Positions 31,253 to 41,649 are shown, counted from the stretch's first letter. The stretch is 64,000 nt of DNA from Betaproteobacteria bacterium (GCA_009778785.1 WRFN01000001.1:124001-188000), one strand, 5' to 3'. Translations and numbers: made by a program. Notes: generated by a model from the letters alone, not told the origin.

Positions 31253-32425
31253 TTACGCTTCGCGGTTGGCACAAAACGTCACCAGCCGTTGCGCCAGATC
31301 GGTTTGAGCCGATAGTTGTTGTGCCCAGTCGCGCGCCAGTTTCTTAAACGCCGGTCGTTGTACGGCGAGGGAACGCCAGGCATCCGCAAGACGGCTGGTT
31401 TGCCGCTCGTCGTTCCAAACGCGCGTGAAATCGGGGAGGGGTGTTTTCAGAGCATCGGGCGCATCGGCAAGGTAGCGTTGCAGGAAGGCATCGACTTTGG
31501 CCAGGTGTGCGTATTCGTTTTGTCGGTATGCTTGCCAGACGAACGGTCGCGCCGCCCATTGCGCGCGCACGAAGGAATCCTCGCCGCGCACGAAGTTGAG
31601 GTCGCAGCACCACAGCAGGCGGTCGAAGTCGGCTTGCGGCAGAAACGGGACGGTGTGCAAGGTCAGCGCGCTGCGCGTCGTGGTTGTGTTGCGCCATTGC
31701 TGTACGGTTTTCGGCGCGACGGTTTCCGGGAGCAGGCAGTGGATCGGCGATGGCGACGCCGCCCAAGCGTCGAGGAGCGCCGGTAGCGCCGGAGTGTCGT
31801 AGCAAAAGAGACTGACGAGTAGCGCTTCGGGCGGCAGCGCCTCGACGCCGAGGCGTTCGAGAAAAGCGCGTCGTGCGTCCGGAAAATGCTCTAGCGAACG
31901 AAAAGCATCGCGTTCGTCGAGCAGATTTTTTTCGCGCAGCAGGCCACCGCTCGCTTCGGTGAAACCGGGAAAAAAGAAGTGGCGCGGGAGTTCGATGGAG
32001 GGCGGCGGCGAAGCGGCTCCGTGCATGGTTTCGATCCACGGTTCCGCCGACAGGTATTCGAGGACGATCCAGTGCGGCGTGTTTGCATTTTTCGGCGTGG
32101 CGGTGAGCGGCGGAAAATCGCGCTCCAGTGCCGCCAGCCAAGTGGAGGGCAGGCCGCTGCCGAAGGCATCGACGATCACCTCAGGCCAGGAGGAGGGCGG
32201 CGTTAACGTGTCGGTTAATCGTTGTACGGTGACGTTGTCGATGCGTTGTCGGTTTTGCGTCGTATCGAGCGCCGGAATCAGCCGCTGCAAGGTGGCGGCA
32301 TCGTCGATGAACAGCGTGACATCGAGGTCGTATTCATTCGCCAGTTGGCGGGCGAGTCGCCAGCACACGCCGGCGTCGCCGTAATGATCGACAACGCGAC
32401 AGAGAATGTGCCAGGAAGCGGGCAT
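31253..32425 (-). CDS. earP: EF-P arginine rhamnosyltransferase EarP
   Basis: 390 aa GT-B glycosyltransferase. The N-terminus HILCRVVDHYGDAGVCWRLA carries the conserved Asp residues, and the C-terminal domain has NFVRGEDSFVRAQWA with the conserved Glu. EarP transfers rhamnose from dTDP-rhamnose to the EF-P tip arginine. It starts 13 nt after the znuB stop, so it probably shares the znuCB transcript. Its usual neighbour efp is 1.5 kb further on. Confidence 0.93.
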   Translation of the reverse strand: MPASWHILCRVVDHYGDAGVCWRLARQLANEYDLDVTLFIDDAATLQRLIPALDTTQNRQRIDNVTVQRLTDTLTPPSSWPEVIVDAFGSGLPSTWLAALERDFPPLTATPKNANTPHWIVLEYLSAEPWIETMHGAASPPPSIELPRHFFFPGFTEASGGLLREKNLLDERDAFRSLEHFPDARRAFLERLGVEALPPEALLVSLFCYDTPALPALLDAWAASPSPIHCLLPETVAPKTVQQWRNTTTTRSALTLHTVPFLPQADFDRLLWCCDLNFVRGEDSFVRAQWAARPFVWQAYRQNEYAHLAKVDAFLQRYLADAPDALKTPLPDFTRVWNDERQTSRLADAWRSLAVQRPAFKKLARDWAQQLSAQTDLAQRLVTFCANREA

Positions 32426-32438
32426 AGCGAAACGGCAA

Positions 32439-33241
32439 TCAGTGGCGCGAAGGAATGATCCGGCTCAACGCAAAGAGCACGGTGGCGCAGGTGACCACGG
32501 AAGCGGCGGCGGGGGTATCGAGGGTAAGCGATGCGGCCATGCCGCCAAAGAGCGCCACGATGCCGATGATGCTGGCGAACACCGCCATTTGTTCGGGCGA
32601 GCGCGCCAGTCGTTGGGCGGTCGCGGCGGGGATGATGAGCAGCGCGGTAATCAGCAACACGCCGACGATTTTGATGGCGCAGGCGATCACGGTAGCGACG
32701 AGCAGCGTGAAGATCGTCTGGGTACGACCGGTTGCTACGCCTTCGGCGCGCGCCAACGCTTCATCGACGGTGGCGGCGAGCAGCGGTTTCCAAATCACGA
32801 TCAGCACGATCAACGCGATGCCGCCGCCGCCCCACACCCACAGGAGATCGAGGTTGTCGATCGCCAGCAAGTCGCCGAACAAGAACGCGGCGAGATCGAA
32901 GCGCAGCGTTTCGAGAAAAGTCAGCGCGACCAGCCCGAGCGCCAACGCGGTATGAGCGAGCAAGCCGAGCAAGGTATCGGCGGCGAGGCGTTCGCGCGCT
33001 TGCAGAAAAGCGAGCAGAGAAGCGAGCGCCAAGCAAACGATGAGCACGCCGATGGTTGGCGACAGGCCGAGCAGAAAACCGAGGCAGACGCCGAGCAAGC
33101 CCGAATGCGCGAGGGTGTCGCCAAAGTACGCCATTCGACGCCAGACGATGAACACGCCAAGCGGGCCGGTCACGAGCGCAATTGCCAGTCCGCCGAGCAG
33201 TGCGTGCCAGACGAACGGCGTTTGCAAGGTTTCGATCAGGC

Positions 33242-33245
<4 letters not shown>
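32439..33245 (-). CDS. znuB: Zinc ABC transporter permease
   Basis: 268 aa from the ATG at 33245, which overlaps the znuC stop as ATGA. Seven or eight hydrophobic helices are visible, and WRRMAYFGDTLAHSGLLGV is the coupling motif of the ABC-3 permease family. It imports zinc with ZnuA and ZnuC. The open frame further upstream lies within znuC. Confidence 0.94.
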
Positions 33246-34033
<788 letters not shown>

Positions 34034-34065
34034 GATAAAAAAACAGCGGCGAAGGAGGCAAATTA

Positions 34066-34108
34066 GAATGATATAGTATCTGTCGAAGCATTGGCAGATA
34101 CGATATTC
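34066..34108. promoter_or_regulatory. Divergent znuC/znuA control region with inverted repeat (candidate Zur site)
   Basis: GAATGATATAGTATCTG (34066-34082) and CAGATACGATATTC (34095-34108) are an imperfect AT-rich inverted repeat midway between the divergent znu genes. Zur repressor sites are AT-rich palindromes at this location in other genomes. The match to a specific consensus is not tested. Confidence 0.5.
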
Positions 34109-34122
34109 ACAGGAAGTGATGG

Positions 34123-35034
34123 ATGAAGTTCGGGAACGGACGGTTTTTCGTGACGATTTTGATGGCCTTGGCGGTTTGCTGGGGCGCATCCGGCGCTATG
34201 GCGTCGCCGAAAGTGGTGGTCAGCATCGAGCCGGTGCACGCGCTGGTGGCCGGGGTGATGACGGGTGTCGGGACGCCCACTTTGCTGCTCAAGGGAATGG
34301 CGTCGCCGCATGACTATGCGTTGCGGCCGTCCGACGCGGCGGCGCTGGCCGACGCCGACATCGTTTTCTGGATCGGCGCGTCGTTAGAGGGTTTTCTCGA
34401 AAAACCGTTGAAGACGAACAAGACGCGGCAGGTGGCGTTGATGGAAGTCGTCGGGGTGCGTTATCCGGCGCGCGAAGGCGGCGTTTGGGAAGATGACGGC
34501 GATCACGATCATGCGTCGATCGACCCGCACGTCTGGCTCGATCCGGTCAACGCCAGCGATATGGTCGGCGCGATCGCGCGCGCGTTGTCGGCGCTCGATG
34601 CCGAAAACAGCGCTCGCTATGAAGCTAACGCGGCGGCGTTGCGGCAACGGTTGACGGCGCTCGATCATGAACTCGAACAGCAACTTGCGCCGGTCAAGGG
34701 CGCGCCGTTCATCGTGTTTCACGACGGCTTTCAGTATTTTGAAAAGCGCTACGGTTTGAACGGCGTCGGCGCGATGACGGTGAATCCCGAACAAAAACCG
34801 TCGGCGCGGCGGCTGCAAGCGCTGCGCGACAAGGTTCGGCAAAGCGGCGTGGTTTGTGTGTTCGCCGAACCGCAGTACAACGACGGGCTGGTGAAAAGTA
34901 TCGTCGAAGGAACCGCCGCCCGTTACAGTACTTGGGACCCGCTCGGCAGCCGCGTGACGCCGGGCGACGATGCATATTTTGTGATGATGCGCCAGCTTGG
35001 CGAAAGCGCGCGGCGCTGTTTGGAAGCAAAATGA
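34123..35034 (+). CDS. znuA: Zinc ABC transporter substrate-binding protein
   Basis: 303 aa with a signal peptide ending near WGASGAMASP. Zinc-binding histidines occur in KGMASPHDYALRPSD and in the short His/Asp loop GDHDHASIDPHVWLDP, and a third in VFHDGFQYF. It is the periplasmic zinc receptor for ZnuBC. The flexible loop is shorter than in E. coli. Its stop overlaps the pgi start. Confidence 0.93.
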   Translation: MKFGNGRFFVTILMALAVCWGASGAMASPKVVVSIEPVHALVAGVMTGVGTPTLLLKGMASPHDYALRPSDAAALADADIVFWIGASLEGFLEKPLKTNKTRQVALMEVVGVRYPAREGGVWEDDGDHDHASIDPHVWLDPVNASDMVGAIARALSALDAENSARYEANAAALRQRLTALDHELEQQLAPVKGAPFIVFHDGFQYFEKRYGLNGVGAMTVNPEQKPSARRLQALRDKVRQSGVVCVFAEPQYNDGLVKSIVEGTAARYSTWDPLGSRVTPGDDAYFVMMRQLGESARRCLEAK

Positions 35035-36602
35035 AAACCGTTGAAACGTTGCAGGAACAAGCGCGGGCATTACGTGACTTTGATTTGCGGCGAGCGTTTG
35101 CCGCCGACCCGGCGCGCGCGCAAACGCTGGCGCTGAGTTGGGAAGATTGGCGCGTCGATGTGTCGCGTCAGCATGTTACGACGGAAACGCTGGCGTCGTT
35201 GCGGGCGCATGCCGAAGCGCTCGATGTGCGACACTGGATTGCGGCGTTGTTCGCCGGGGAAAAACTGAACGTGTCCGAAGACCGACCGGCGCTGCATACG
35301 GCGCTGCGACAACGCGACGATGCGCCTTTGATGATCGGCTATCGTGATGAGCGTCGCAACGTGATTGCCGACATTCGCGCCGCGCAAGCGGCGATGCGCG
35401 AGTTGGCCGAAGCGTTGCGCGATGGCCGTTATCGCGGCGCTGACGGGCAAGCCATCCGCGCTGTCGTCCACATCGGCATCGGCGGTTCGTTGCTTGGCCC
35501 GCGTCTGACGTGCGAGGCGTTGTCGGCGCTCGGCGATTTCGACGTGCGCTTTGTTGCCAACCTTGATCCCGAAGCGTTGCATCGCGCGTTGCGCGGGCTC
35601 GATCCGGCTACGACCTTGTTCGTGATCGCCTCGAAAACCTTCACGACGGAAGAAACGATGGCGAACGCGCGCGCGGCGCGGGCGTGGTTGAGCTTGAACG
35701 AGCGCGTTGCGCTACATTGGGAAAAACACTGCATCGCGGTGACGGCGAACGTCGAAGCCGCGCGCGCGTTCGGGGTGCCGGATGCGCAGATTCTGCCGTT
35801 TTGGGAGTGGGTCGGCGGTCGTTTTTCATTGTGGTCGGCGGTTGGCGTGACGCTGGCGATTCAATCGGGTTGGTCTGTTTTTGAACAGTTGCTGGAAGGT
35901 GCGGCGGCGATGGATCGTCATTTCCACGCCGCGTCGTTGTCTGAAAATGTGCCGATCACGCTAGCGCTGATCGATTGGTGGAACACTTGTTTCTTGCGGC
36001 GTTGCGAGCGCGTGATCGTGCCGTATGCGGAAGCGTTGTTCCTGTTGCCGATGTATCTGCAACAACTGTTGATGGAGAGTAACGGCAAACGGGTGCGCTG
36101 GAATGGCGAAGCGGTCGAAGCGCCGACGAGCACATCGGTGTGGGGCGGGATTGGCACCGACGGCCAGCACGCTTTTTTTCAATGGCTGCATCAGGGGATA
36201 CACGCGGCGACGGTTGAATTCATCGTGCCGGTGCACACCGGAGAAAAACCGTGTCCGGGATTGGCCGCCAACGCGTTGGCGCAAGCGCAAGCGTTGATGT
36301 GCGGCAGTGAAGGCAAAGCGCCGAACGATGTGCGCTTTTGTCCCGGCAACGTGGCGTCAACGATGTTGCTGTTGCCGAAACTCGATGCCTGGCATCTGGG
36401 CGCGCTGCTGGCGTTGTACGAACATCGGACGTTTATCGAAGGTGTGCTCTACGGCATTAACCCGTTTGACCAGTTCGGCGTTGAACTCGGCAAGCAACTG
36501 GCGAAACCGTTACGGGCGGCGCTGGAACAGGGGCAGCCGTTGCCGCCGGAGACCGATGCGGCGACGCTGGCGCAACTGGATTATGTGCGGCGTTGTCGGT
36601 AA
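35031..36602 (+). CDS. pgi: Glucose-6-phosphate isomerase
   Basis: 523 aa from the ATG at 35031, somewhat shorter than E. coli Pgi (549). It has HIGIGGSLLGPRLTCEAL, SKTFTTEETMANA and WVGGRFSLWSAVGVTLAI, with the catalytic Glu/His region TDGQHAFFQWLHQG and a C-terminal NPFDQFGVELGKQLA. It interconverts glucose-6- and fructose-6-phosphate. The start overlaps the znuA stop as ATGA. The long in-frame extension back to 34854 lies inside znuA. Confidence 0.95.
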   Translation: MKTVETLQEQARALRDFDLRRAFAADPARAQTLALSWEDWRVDVSRQHVTTETLASLRAHAEALDVRHWIAALFAGEKLNVSEDRPALHTALRQRDDAPLMIGYRDERRNVIADIRAAQAAMRELAEALRDGRYRGADGQAIRAVVHIGIGGSLLGPRLTCEALSALGDFDVRFVANLDPEALHRALRGLDPATTLFVIASKTFTTEETMANARAARAWLSLNERVALHWEKHCIAVTANVEAARAFGVPDAQILPFWEWVGGRFSLWSAVGVTLAIQSGWSVFEQLLEGAAAMDRHFHAASLSENVPITLALIDWWNTCFLRRCERVIVPYAEALFLLPMYLQQLLMESNGKRVRWNGEAVEAPTSTSVWGGIGTDGQHAFFQWLHQGIHAATVEFIVPVHTGEKPCPGLAANALAQAQALMCGSEGKAPNDVRFCPGNVASTMLLLPKLDAWHLGALLALYEHRTFIEGVLYGINPFDQFGVELGKQLAKPLRAALEQGQPLPPETDAATLAQLDYVRRCR

Positions 36603-36664
36603 TCCGAAATGGTTTACACTTTCATCTTTGATAAGTAACGATTGAAATCTCGCAAGGAAAACTC

Positions 36665-37942
36665 ATGAAGCTCGAAACCCTCGCCGTTCATGCCGGTTAC
36701 CAGGCTGACCCCACCACCAAATCGGTGGCGACGCCGATTTATCAAACCAGCAGCTATGCGTTCGATAACACGCAGCATGGCGCCGACTTGTTCAATCTGG
36801 CGGTGCCGGGCAACATCTACACGCGAATCATGAACCCGACCAACGATGTGTTGGAGCAACGCCTCGCGGCGCTGGAGGGTGGCGTGGCGGCGCTGGCGCT
36901 GGCTTCCGGGATGGCGGCGATTGCTTACGCGATTCAGACGATTGCCGGCGCGGGCGATAACATCATCGCTACTCGCACCCTGTACGGCGGCACTTACAAT
37001 TTGTTCGCGCATTCGTTGCCGCAACTCGGCATCGAAGTGCGGTTTGTCGATTATCGAAAACCGGAGGATGTGGCAAAACTCGCCGACGCGAAAACGAAGG
37101 CGGTGTATTGCGAATGTATCGGCAACCCGCTCGGCAACGTGGTAGATTTCGGCGCTTTCTCGGCGCAGGCGCACGCCGTCGGCGTACCGCTGATCGTTGA
37201 CAACACGGTGCCGTCGCCGATGCTTTGTCGGCCAATCGAACACGGCGCCGATATCGTCGTGCATTCGCTGACCAAATACATCGGCGGTCACGGGACGACC
37301 ATCGGCGGCGCAGTGATCGACAGTGGTCGCTTTCCGTGGAAAGAACATGTCGACCGTTTTTCGCGTCTCAGCACGCCGGACGTCAGCTATCACGGCGTGG
37401 TGTTCACCGATGCCTTCGGCCCGGCGGCGTACATCGCGCGCACGCGCTGCGTGATGTTGCGCAGCATGGGCGCGGCGCTGTCGCCGTTCAACGCTTTTTT
37501 GATTCTGCAAGGCATCGAGACGCTGGCGTTGCGGATGGATCGAATTTGCGAGAACACGCTGGCGGTGGCGCAGTATTTGCAAAAACATCCGGCGGTGGCG
37601 TGGGTCGAGTATGCGGGGCTGTCGGATCATGCCGATCAACCGCTGGTGAAAAAATATTTCGGCGGACGCGCTTCCGGCGTGCTGTCGTTCGGCATCAAGG
37701 GCGGCGAAGCAGCGGGCGGGCGTTTCATCGACGCGCTGCAACTGATCGTGCGTCTGGTCAACATCGGCGACGCCAAATCGCTGGCGTGTCATCCGGCGTC
37801 AACGACACATCGGCAGTTGTCGCCCGAAGAACAACTGTCCGCCGGCGTGCGGCCGGAAATGGTGCGGTTATCGATCGGGATCGAACACATCGACGACATT
37901 CTGGCGGACATCGATCAGGCGTTGAAAGCGGCAGTGAAATAA
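36665..37942 (+). CDS. metY: O-acetylhomoserine sulfhydrylase
   Basis: 425 aa, the MetY length (MetB and MetZ are about 390-400). The N-terminus METLAVHAGYQADPTTKSV follows the MetY pattern (here MKLETLAVHAGYQ). The PLP-lysine motif is VVHSLTKYIGGHG, with YTRIMNPTNDVLEQRLAALE upstream. It makes homocysteine from O-acetylhomoserine and sulfide. AAGGAAAA precedes the ATG. Confidence 0.9.
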   Translation: MKLETLAVHAGYQADPTTKSVATPIYQTSSYAFDNTQHGADLFNLAVPGNIYTRIMNPTNDVLEQRLAALEGGVAALALASGMAAIAYAIQTIAGAGDNIIATRTLYGGTYNLFAHSLPQLGIEVRFVDYRKPEDVAKLADAKTKAVYCECIGNPLGNVVDFGAFSAQAHAVGVPLIVDNTVPSPMLCRPIEHGADIVVHSLTKYIGGHGTTIGGAVIDSGRFPWKEHVDRFSRLSTPDVSYHGVVFTDAFGPAAYIARTRCVMLRSMGAALSPFNAFLILQGIETLALRMDRICENTLAVAQYLQKHPAVAWVEYAGLSDHADQPLVKKYFGGRASGVLSFGIKGGEAAGGRFIDALQLIVRLVNIGDAKSLACHPASTTHRQLSPEEQLSAGVRPEMVRLSIGIEHIDDILADIDQALKAAVK

Positions 37943-38042
37943 GAATCAGGAATCAGATCCCTTCTCGCACGAGGGAGGAGAAAGCCTGACGCGGCGTCAA
38001 CAGCCTGTTGCCCATCCGAGCGGGAGATCCTCAGTTAACGTA

Positions 38043-38061
38043 ATACCCCTTGGGGTATAAT
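38043..38061 (+). promoter_or_regulatory. Promoter with perfect -10 overlapped by a palindrome
   Basis: TATAAT at 38056-38061 lies 32 bp before the Sel1-protein start. A 16-bp perfect palindrome, ATACCCCTTGGGGTAT (38043-38058), overlaps it, with GTTAAC about 16 bp upstream as a weak -35. The palindrome is a candidate operator. Confidence 0.5.
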
Positions 38062-38092
38062 TTTCTTTTCAAAACGCTTGATGAGGTGTGCG

Positions 38093-39118
38093 ATGTTTCG
38101 AGTGATACGCGGATGTCTGGCACTGATGGCGTTTTGTTTTATGTTGACAGTGCAGGCGGCGCAGGGTTTTGAATCAACGAAACGCATGGCCGAAAAGGGA
38201 AATGCGGAAGCCCAAAACAACCTTGGCCTGATGTACTCCAGAGGCCGGGGCGTGGCGCAAAACGATGCCGAGGCCGTGAACTGGTTTCGCAAGGCGGCAG
38301 AACAGGGGTATGCGAAGGCCCAATACAACCTTGGCGGGATGTACGCCAGGGGTCAAGGCGTGGCGCAAAACAAAACCGAGGCCGTGAACTGGTTTCGCAA
38401 GGCGGCAGAACAGGGATATGCGAGTGCCCAATTCAAGCTTGGCGTGAGGTACGCCTACGGCCAGGGCGTTGCGCAAAACGAAGCCGAAGCCGTGAAGTGG
38501 TATCGCAAGGCGGCGGAACAGGGTGATGCGGTTGCCCAAAACAGCCTTGGCGAGATGTACGCCAACGGTCAGGGCGTGGCGCAAAACGATGCCGAGGCCG
38601 TGAAATGGTATCGCCAGGCGGCGGAACAGGAAGATGCGGATGCCCAATTCAACCTTGGACAGATGTATCGAAAAGGCCAAGGCGTAGCGCAAAATGATGC
38701 CGAGGCCGTGAAGTGGTTTCGCCAGGCGGCGGAACAGGAAGATGTGGCGGCCCAATACAACCTTGGCCTGATGTACGCCAACGGCCAAGGCGTGGCGCAA
38801 GACGATGCCGAGGCCGTGAGCTGGTTTCGCAAGGCGGCGGAACAGGAAGATGCGGCTGCCCAATACAATCTTGGCCTGATGTATCGACAAGGCCAAGGTG
38901 TGGCGCAAAATAATGCCGAGGCCGTGAAGTGGTTTCGCCAGGCGGCGGAACAGGGAGATGCGGATGCCCAATACAACCTTGGCCTGATGTATCAACAAGG
39001 CCAAGGCGTAGCGCAAAATAATGCCGAGGCCGTGAAATGGTATCGCCAAGCGGCGGAACAGGGGAATGAAGATGCCCAAAAAGCCCTTGCCACCTTAAAA
39101 TCCGTCCAAACCCGCTAG
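38093..39118 (+). CDS. Secreted Sel1-repeat protein
   Basis: 341 aa from the ATG at 38093 (GAGGTG five nt upstream). A signal peptide (RGCLALMAFCFMLTVQAAQG) precedes eight near-identical 36-residue Sel1 repeats, each of the form AQYNLGLMYxxGQGVAQNDA then EAVKWFRQAAEQGDA. These form an alpha-solenoid for protein contacts in the periplasm or outside. The 108-bp DNA units are very uniform, suggesting recent expansion. The partner is unknown. Confidence 0.88.
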   Translation: MFRVIRGCLALMAFCFMLTVQAAQGFESTKRMAEKGNAEAQNNLGLMYSRGRGVAQNDAEAVNWFRKAAEQGYAKAQYNLGGMYARGQGVAQNKTEAVNWFRKAAEQGYASAQFKLGVRYAYGQGVAQNEAEAVKWYRKAAEQGDAVAQNSLGEMYANGQGVAQNDAEAVKWYRQAAEQEDADAQFNLGQMYRKGQGVAQNDAEAVKWFRQAAEQEDVAAQYNLGLMYANGQGVAQDDAEAVSWFRKAAEQEDAAAQYNLGLMYRQGQGVAQNNAEAVKWFRQAAEQGDADAQYNLGLMYQQGQGVAQNNAEAVKWYRQAAEQGNEDAQKALATLKSVQTR

Positions 39119-39420
39119 AAAGCTGCTTCGCAATCGCAGGCGTTTTAGAACGCTGCTCATCCGCTCGCCCCGAAGCTCTGCCGAAGGGTGAACGGCATAT
39201 TGACGGGGCTTTGACCCTTCGGCTTTGCTCAGGGTCAGCCCGAACGGTTTGCAATAAATCAGCGCCTCCCTGAGAGGGAATCAAAACCGCGCCCATCGAG
39301 CAGGAGGCTGAAACGGCGTTCATCGGTTTGTCATCGGTTGACCCACGCCGAATTTGACGGGGGTGATATACTTATTAGCTTCGCCGACGCCCGCCGGACT
39401 ACTGGTGGCGAATGAGGGCT
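39119..39420. other. Intergenic region upstream of tRNA-Leu
   Basis: Contains two oppositely oriented CCCTTCGGC-type segments (GAAGGGTGAAC and ACCCTTCGGCTTTGCTCAGG) of the kind seen in dispersed intergenic repeats. An extended -10 (TGATATACT, 39365-39372?) may drive the tRNA. No gene is visible. Confidence 0.35.
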
Positions 39421-39506
39421 GCGAAAGTGGCGGAATTGGTAGACGCACTGGATTTAGGTTCCAGCGGGTAACCCCCGTGGGGGTTCGAGTCCCCCCTTTC
39501 GCACCA
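39421..39506 (+). tRNA. tRNA-Leu (TAG)
   Basis: 86 nt with encoded CCA. The acceptor GCGAAAG pairs with CTTTCGC, the anticodon loop TTTAGGT gives TAG, a long variable arm (GGGTAACCCCCGTG) is present, and the T-arm has GGTTCGAGTCC. Confidence 0.97.
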
Positions 39507-39597
39507 GCAACCGGCGCCATGACGGGTACTACGCGGGTATCACGGCGAGCCGAATCAGCGAAGCAACGATAACAGGACTCCGCATAAGGACAAATAC

Positions 39598-40938
39598 ATG
39601 CAATCCACGATTGAAACGATAAGCCAGCTTGAGCGCCGGGTAGCGCTTTCGGTGCCGTTGGAGACGGTCGAAAAAGAAGTGCAAAAACGGCTGACGCGGT
39701 TGTCGAAAACCGCCAAGATCGCCGGTTTTCGTCCGGGCAAAGTGCCGATGAAAATGGTGACTCAGCAGTACGGCGCGCAGGTCAGAAACGAAGTGATCAC
39801 CGATCAGGTGCAAAACAGTTTCGACGAAGTCGTGCGCGAACACGGTTTGCGCCTCGCCGGTTATCCGCGGGTCGAGCCGAAACCGGCGAACGAAGGGCAG
39901 GCGAATCAGCTCGAATTTCAGGCGACCTTCGAGGTGTATCCCGAAGTGACGCTTGGCGATTTGACCAAGGTGGAATTAACGCGGCCGCAAGTCGAAGTGA
40001 CCGATGCCGATGTCGATCGCACGCTGGAAGTGTTGCGCAAGCAGCGCACGACGTTCAAGAAAGTAGAGAGGGCGGCGCAGAAGGACGATCGCGTGACGTG
40101 TGATTTCATCGGTCGCATCGACGGTGAGCCTTTTGTCGGCGGACAGGCGCACGACTACGCGATGGTGGTCGGGGCGGGGCAGATGTTGCCCGAGTTTGAA
40201 GCGGCGACGCCCGGAATGAAAGCCGGGGAAACCAGGCGTTTTCCGCTGGCGTTTCCGGCCGATTATCACGGCACGGATGTCGCCGGAAAAACGGCGGAGT
40301 TCGAGTTGACCGTCAAGGAAGTGGCCGAACCGCATTTGCCGCCGCTCGATGAAGCGTTTGCGCGCTTGCTCGGAATGGCCGACGGCAGCGTCGAATCGTT
40401 GCGTCAGGAAGTGAAAAGCAATTTGCAGTTGCAAGTCAAAAACCGCATCGAAGCGCTGATGCGTGAGCAGGTGTTGGCGGCCATGCGGCAGCACACCGAG
40501 ATGACGTTGCCCAAGTCGCTGGTGGAAATGGAAATGGTGTCGATGGCGCAGCGGATGGCGGGCAATTTGCAAAAGCAGGGCATGAAGCCGGAAGACATCA
40601 AGTTGTCGCCGGAAATGTTCCGCAAGCAGGCCGAAGAGCGCGTCAAACTGTCGCTGGCGGTGTCGGAAGTCGTGCAGAAATATCAGTTGCAACCGAAGGC
40701 GGGACAAGTACGGGCGCTGGTGACGGAAGTGGCGCAGACGTACGAGGAGCCGGAAGCGGTGGTGCGTTGGCATTTCGAAAAACCGGAGCGCTTGGAAAAT
40801 TACGAAGCGCTGGCTACCGAACACAATCTGATCGAATGGATGCAGACTTCGGCGCGGGTCATCGACAAACCGATGACGCAGGAAGAGGTGATGGCGCCGA
40901 CATTGTCGCTGGCGCCGGCGGCAGAAGGCAGCGCTTGA
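39598..40938 (+). CDS. tig: Trigger factor
   Basis: 446 aa. The ribosome-binding N-domain has the GFRPGKVPMKMV signature. The FKBP-type PPIase domain follows (about 150-245, DRVTCDFIGRIDGEPFVGG), and then the helical C-domain. It is the ribosome-tunnel chaperone. AAGGA precedes the ATG. It heads the tig-clpP-clpX-lon block, and the order is conserved in proteobacteria. Confidence 0.97.
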   Translation: MQSTIETISQLERRVALSVPLETVEKEVQKRLTRLSKTAKIAGFRPGKVPMKMVTQQYGAQVRNEVITDQVQNSFDEVVREHGLRLAGYPRVEPKPANEGQANQLEFQATFEVYPEVTLGDLTKVELTRPQVEVTDADVDRTLEVLRKQRTTFKKVERAAQKDDRVTCDFIGRIDGEPFVGGQAHDYAMVVGAGQMLPEFEAATPGMKAGETRRFPLAFPADYHGTDVAGKTAEFELTVKEVAEPHLPPLDEAFARLLGMADGSVESLRQEVKSNLQLQVKNRIEALMREQVLAAMRQHTEMTLPKSLVEMEMVSMAQRMAGNLQKQGMKPEDIKLSPEMFRKQAEERVKLSLAVSEVVQKYQLQPKAGQVRALVTEVAQTYEEPEAVVRWHFEKPERLENYEALATEHNLIEWMQTSARVIDKPMTQEEVMAPTLSLAPAAEGSA

Positions 40939-40993
40939 ACGCCGTTGGTTGAAGAACGTGTCGGCGATGTGAAGAAACACGAAGGGAAACAGA

Positions 40994-41608
40994 ATGGATG
41001 GCATGCAAAACGAGGTGCGAAATCTGGGGCTGGTGCCGATGGTCATCGAGCAAAGCGGTCGCGGCGAGCGCGCGTATGATATTTATTCGCGGCTGTTGAA
41101 AGACCGATTGATTTTTCTGGTCGGCCCCGTCGAAGAAAATACGGCCAACCTGATCGTCGCGCAGATGCTGTTTCTCGAATCGGAAAATCCCGAGAAGGAC
41201 ATTCATTTTTACATTAACTCGCCGGGTGGTTCAGTGTCGGCGGGGCTGGCGATTTACGACACGATGCAGTTCATCAAGCCGGATGTTTCGACCTTGTGCA
41301 CCGGCATGGCGGCGTCGATGGGCGCATTTCTGCTGGCAGCGGGCGCGAAGGGCAAACGTTTCGCGCTGCCCAATTCGACAGTGATGATTCACCAACCGTT
41401 GGGCGGTTTTCGCGGGCAGGCTTCCGACATCGAAATTCACGCGAAGCATATCTTGAGTCTGCGCGAACGCTTGAACAAACTACTGGCCGAGCATACCGGC
41501 AAGCCGCTCGAAGACATTGCCCGCGACACTGACCGCGACAACTTTTTGGACGCCCAGCAGGCGTGCGAGTACGGTTTGATCGACAAGGTCTTGCACAAGC
41601 GCGTGTAA
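40994..41608 (+). CDS. clpP: ATP-dependent Clp protease proteolytic subunit
   Basis: 204 aa. The catalytic Ser is in [16 protein letters not shown], His in [13 protein letters not shown], and Asp in the [12 protein letters not shown] region. It forms the tetradecameric chamber used by ClpX. AGGGAAA precedes the ATG. It is 55 nt after tig and 41 nt before clpX. Confidence 0.97.
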   Translation: MDGMQNEVRNLGLVPMVIEQSGRGERAYDIYSRLLKDRLIFLVGPVEENTANLIVAQMLFLESENPEKDIHFYINSPGGSVSAGLAIYDTMQFIKPDVSTLCTGMAASMGAFLLAAGAKGKRFALPNSTVMIHQPLGGFRGQASDIEIHAKHILSLRERLNKLLAEHTGKPLEDIARDTDRDNFLDAQQACEYGLIDKVLHKRV

Positions 41609-41649
41609 GGCGGGTACAGTAGCGCTATGAACCCTATCGGTACAGCACC

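Noticed and set aside
31150-31347. 65-codon plus-strand frame overlapping the earP end
   Set aside because: It begins at a TTG without ribosome-binding site and its second half is antisense to earP.
34854-35030. N-terminal extension of pgi
   Set aside because: Lies inside znuA; Pgi homology begins at the ATG overlapping the znuA stop.
38174-39079. Repeat array considered as CRISPR or as an antisense gene
   Set aside because: The 108-bp periodicity encodes perfect Sel1 repeats on the plus strand; no spacer-like unique segments.
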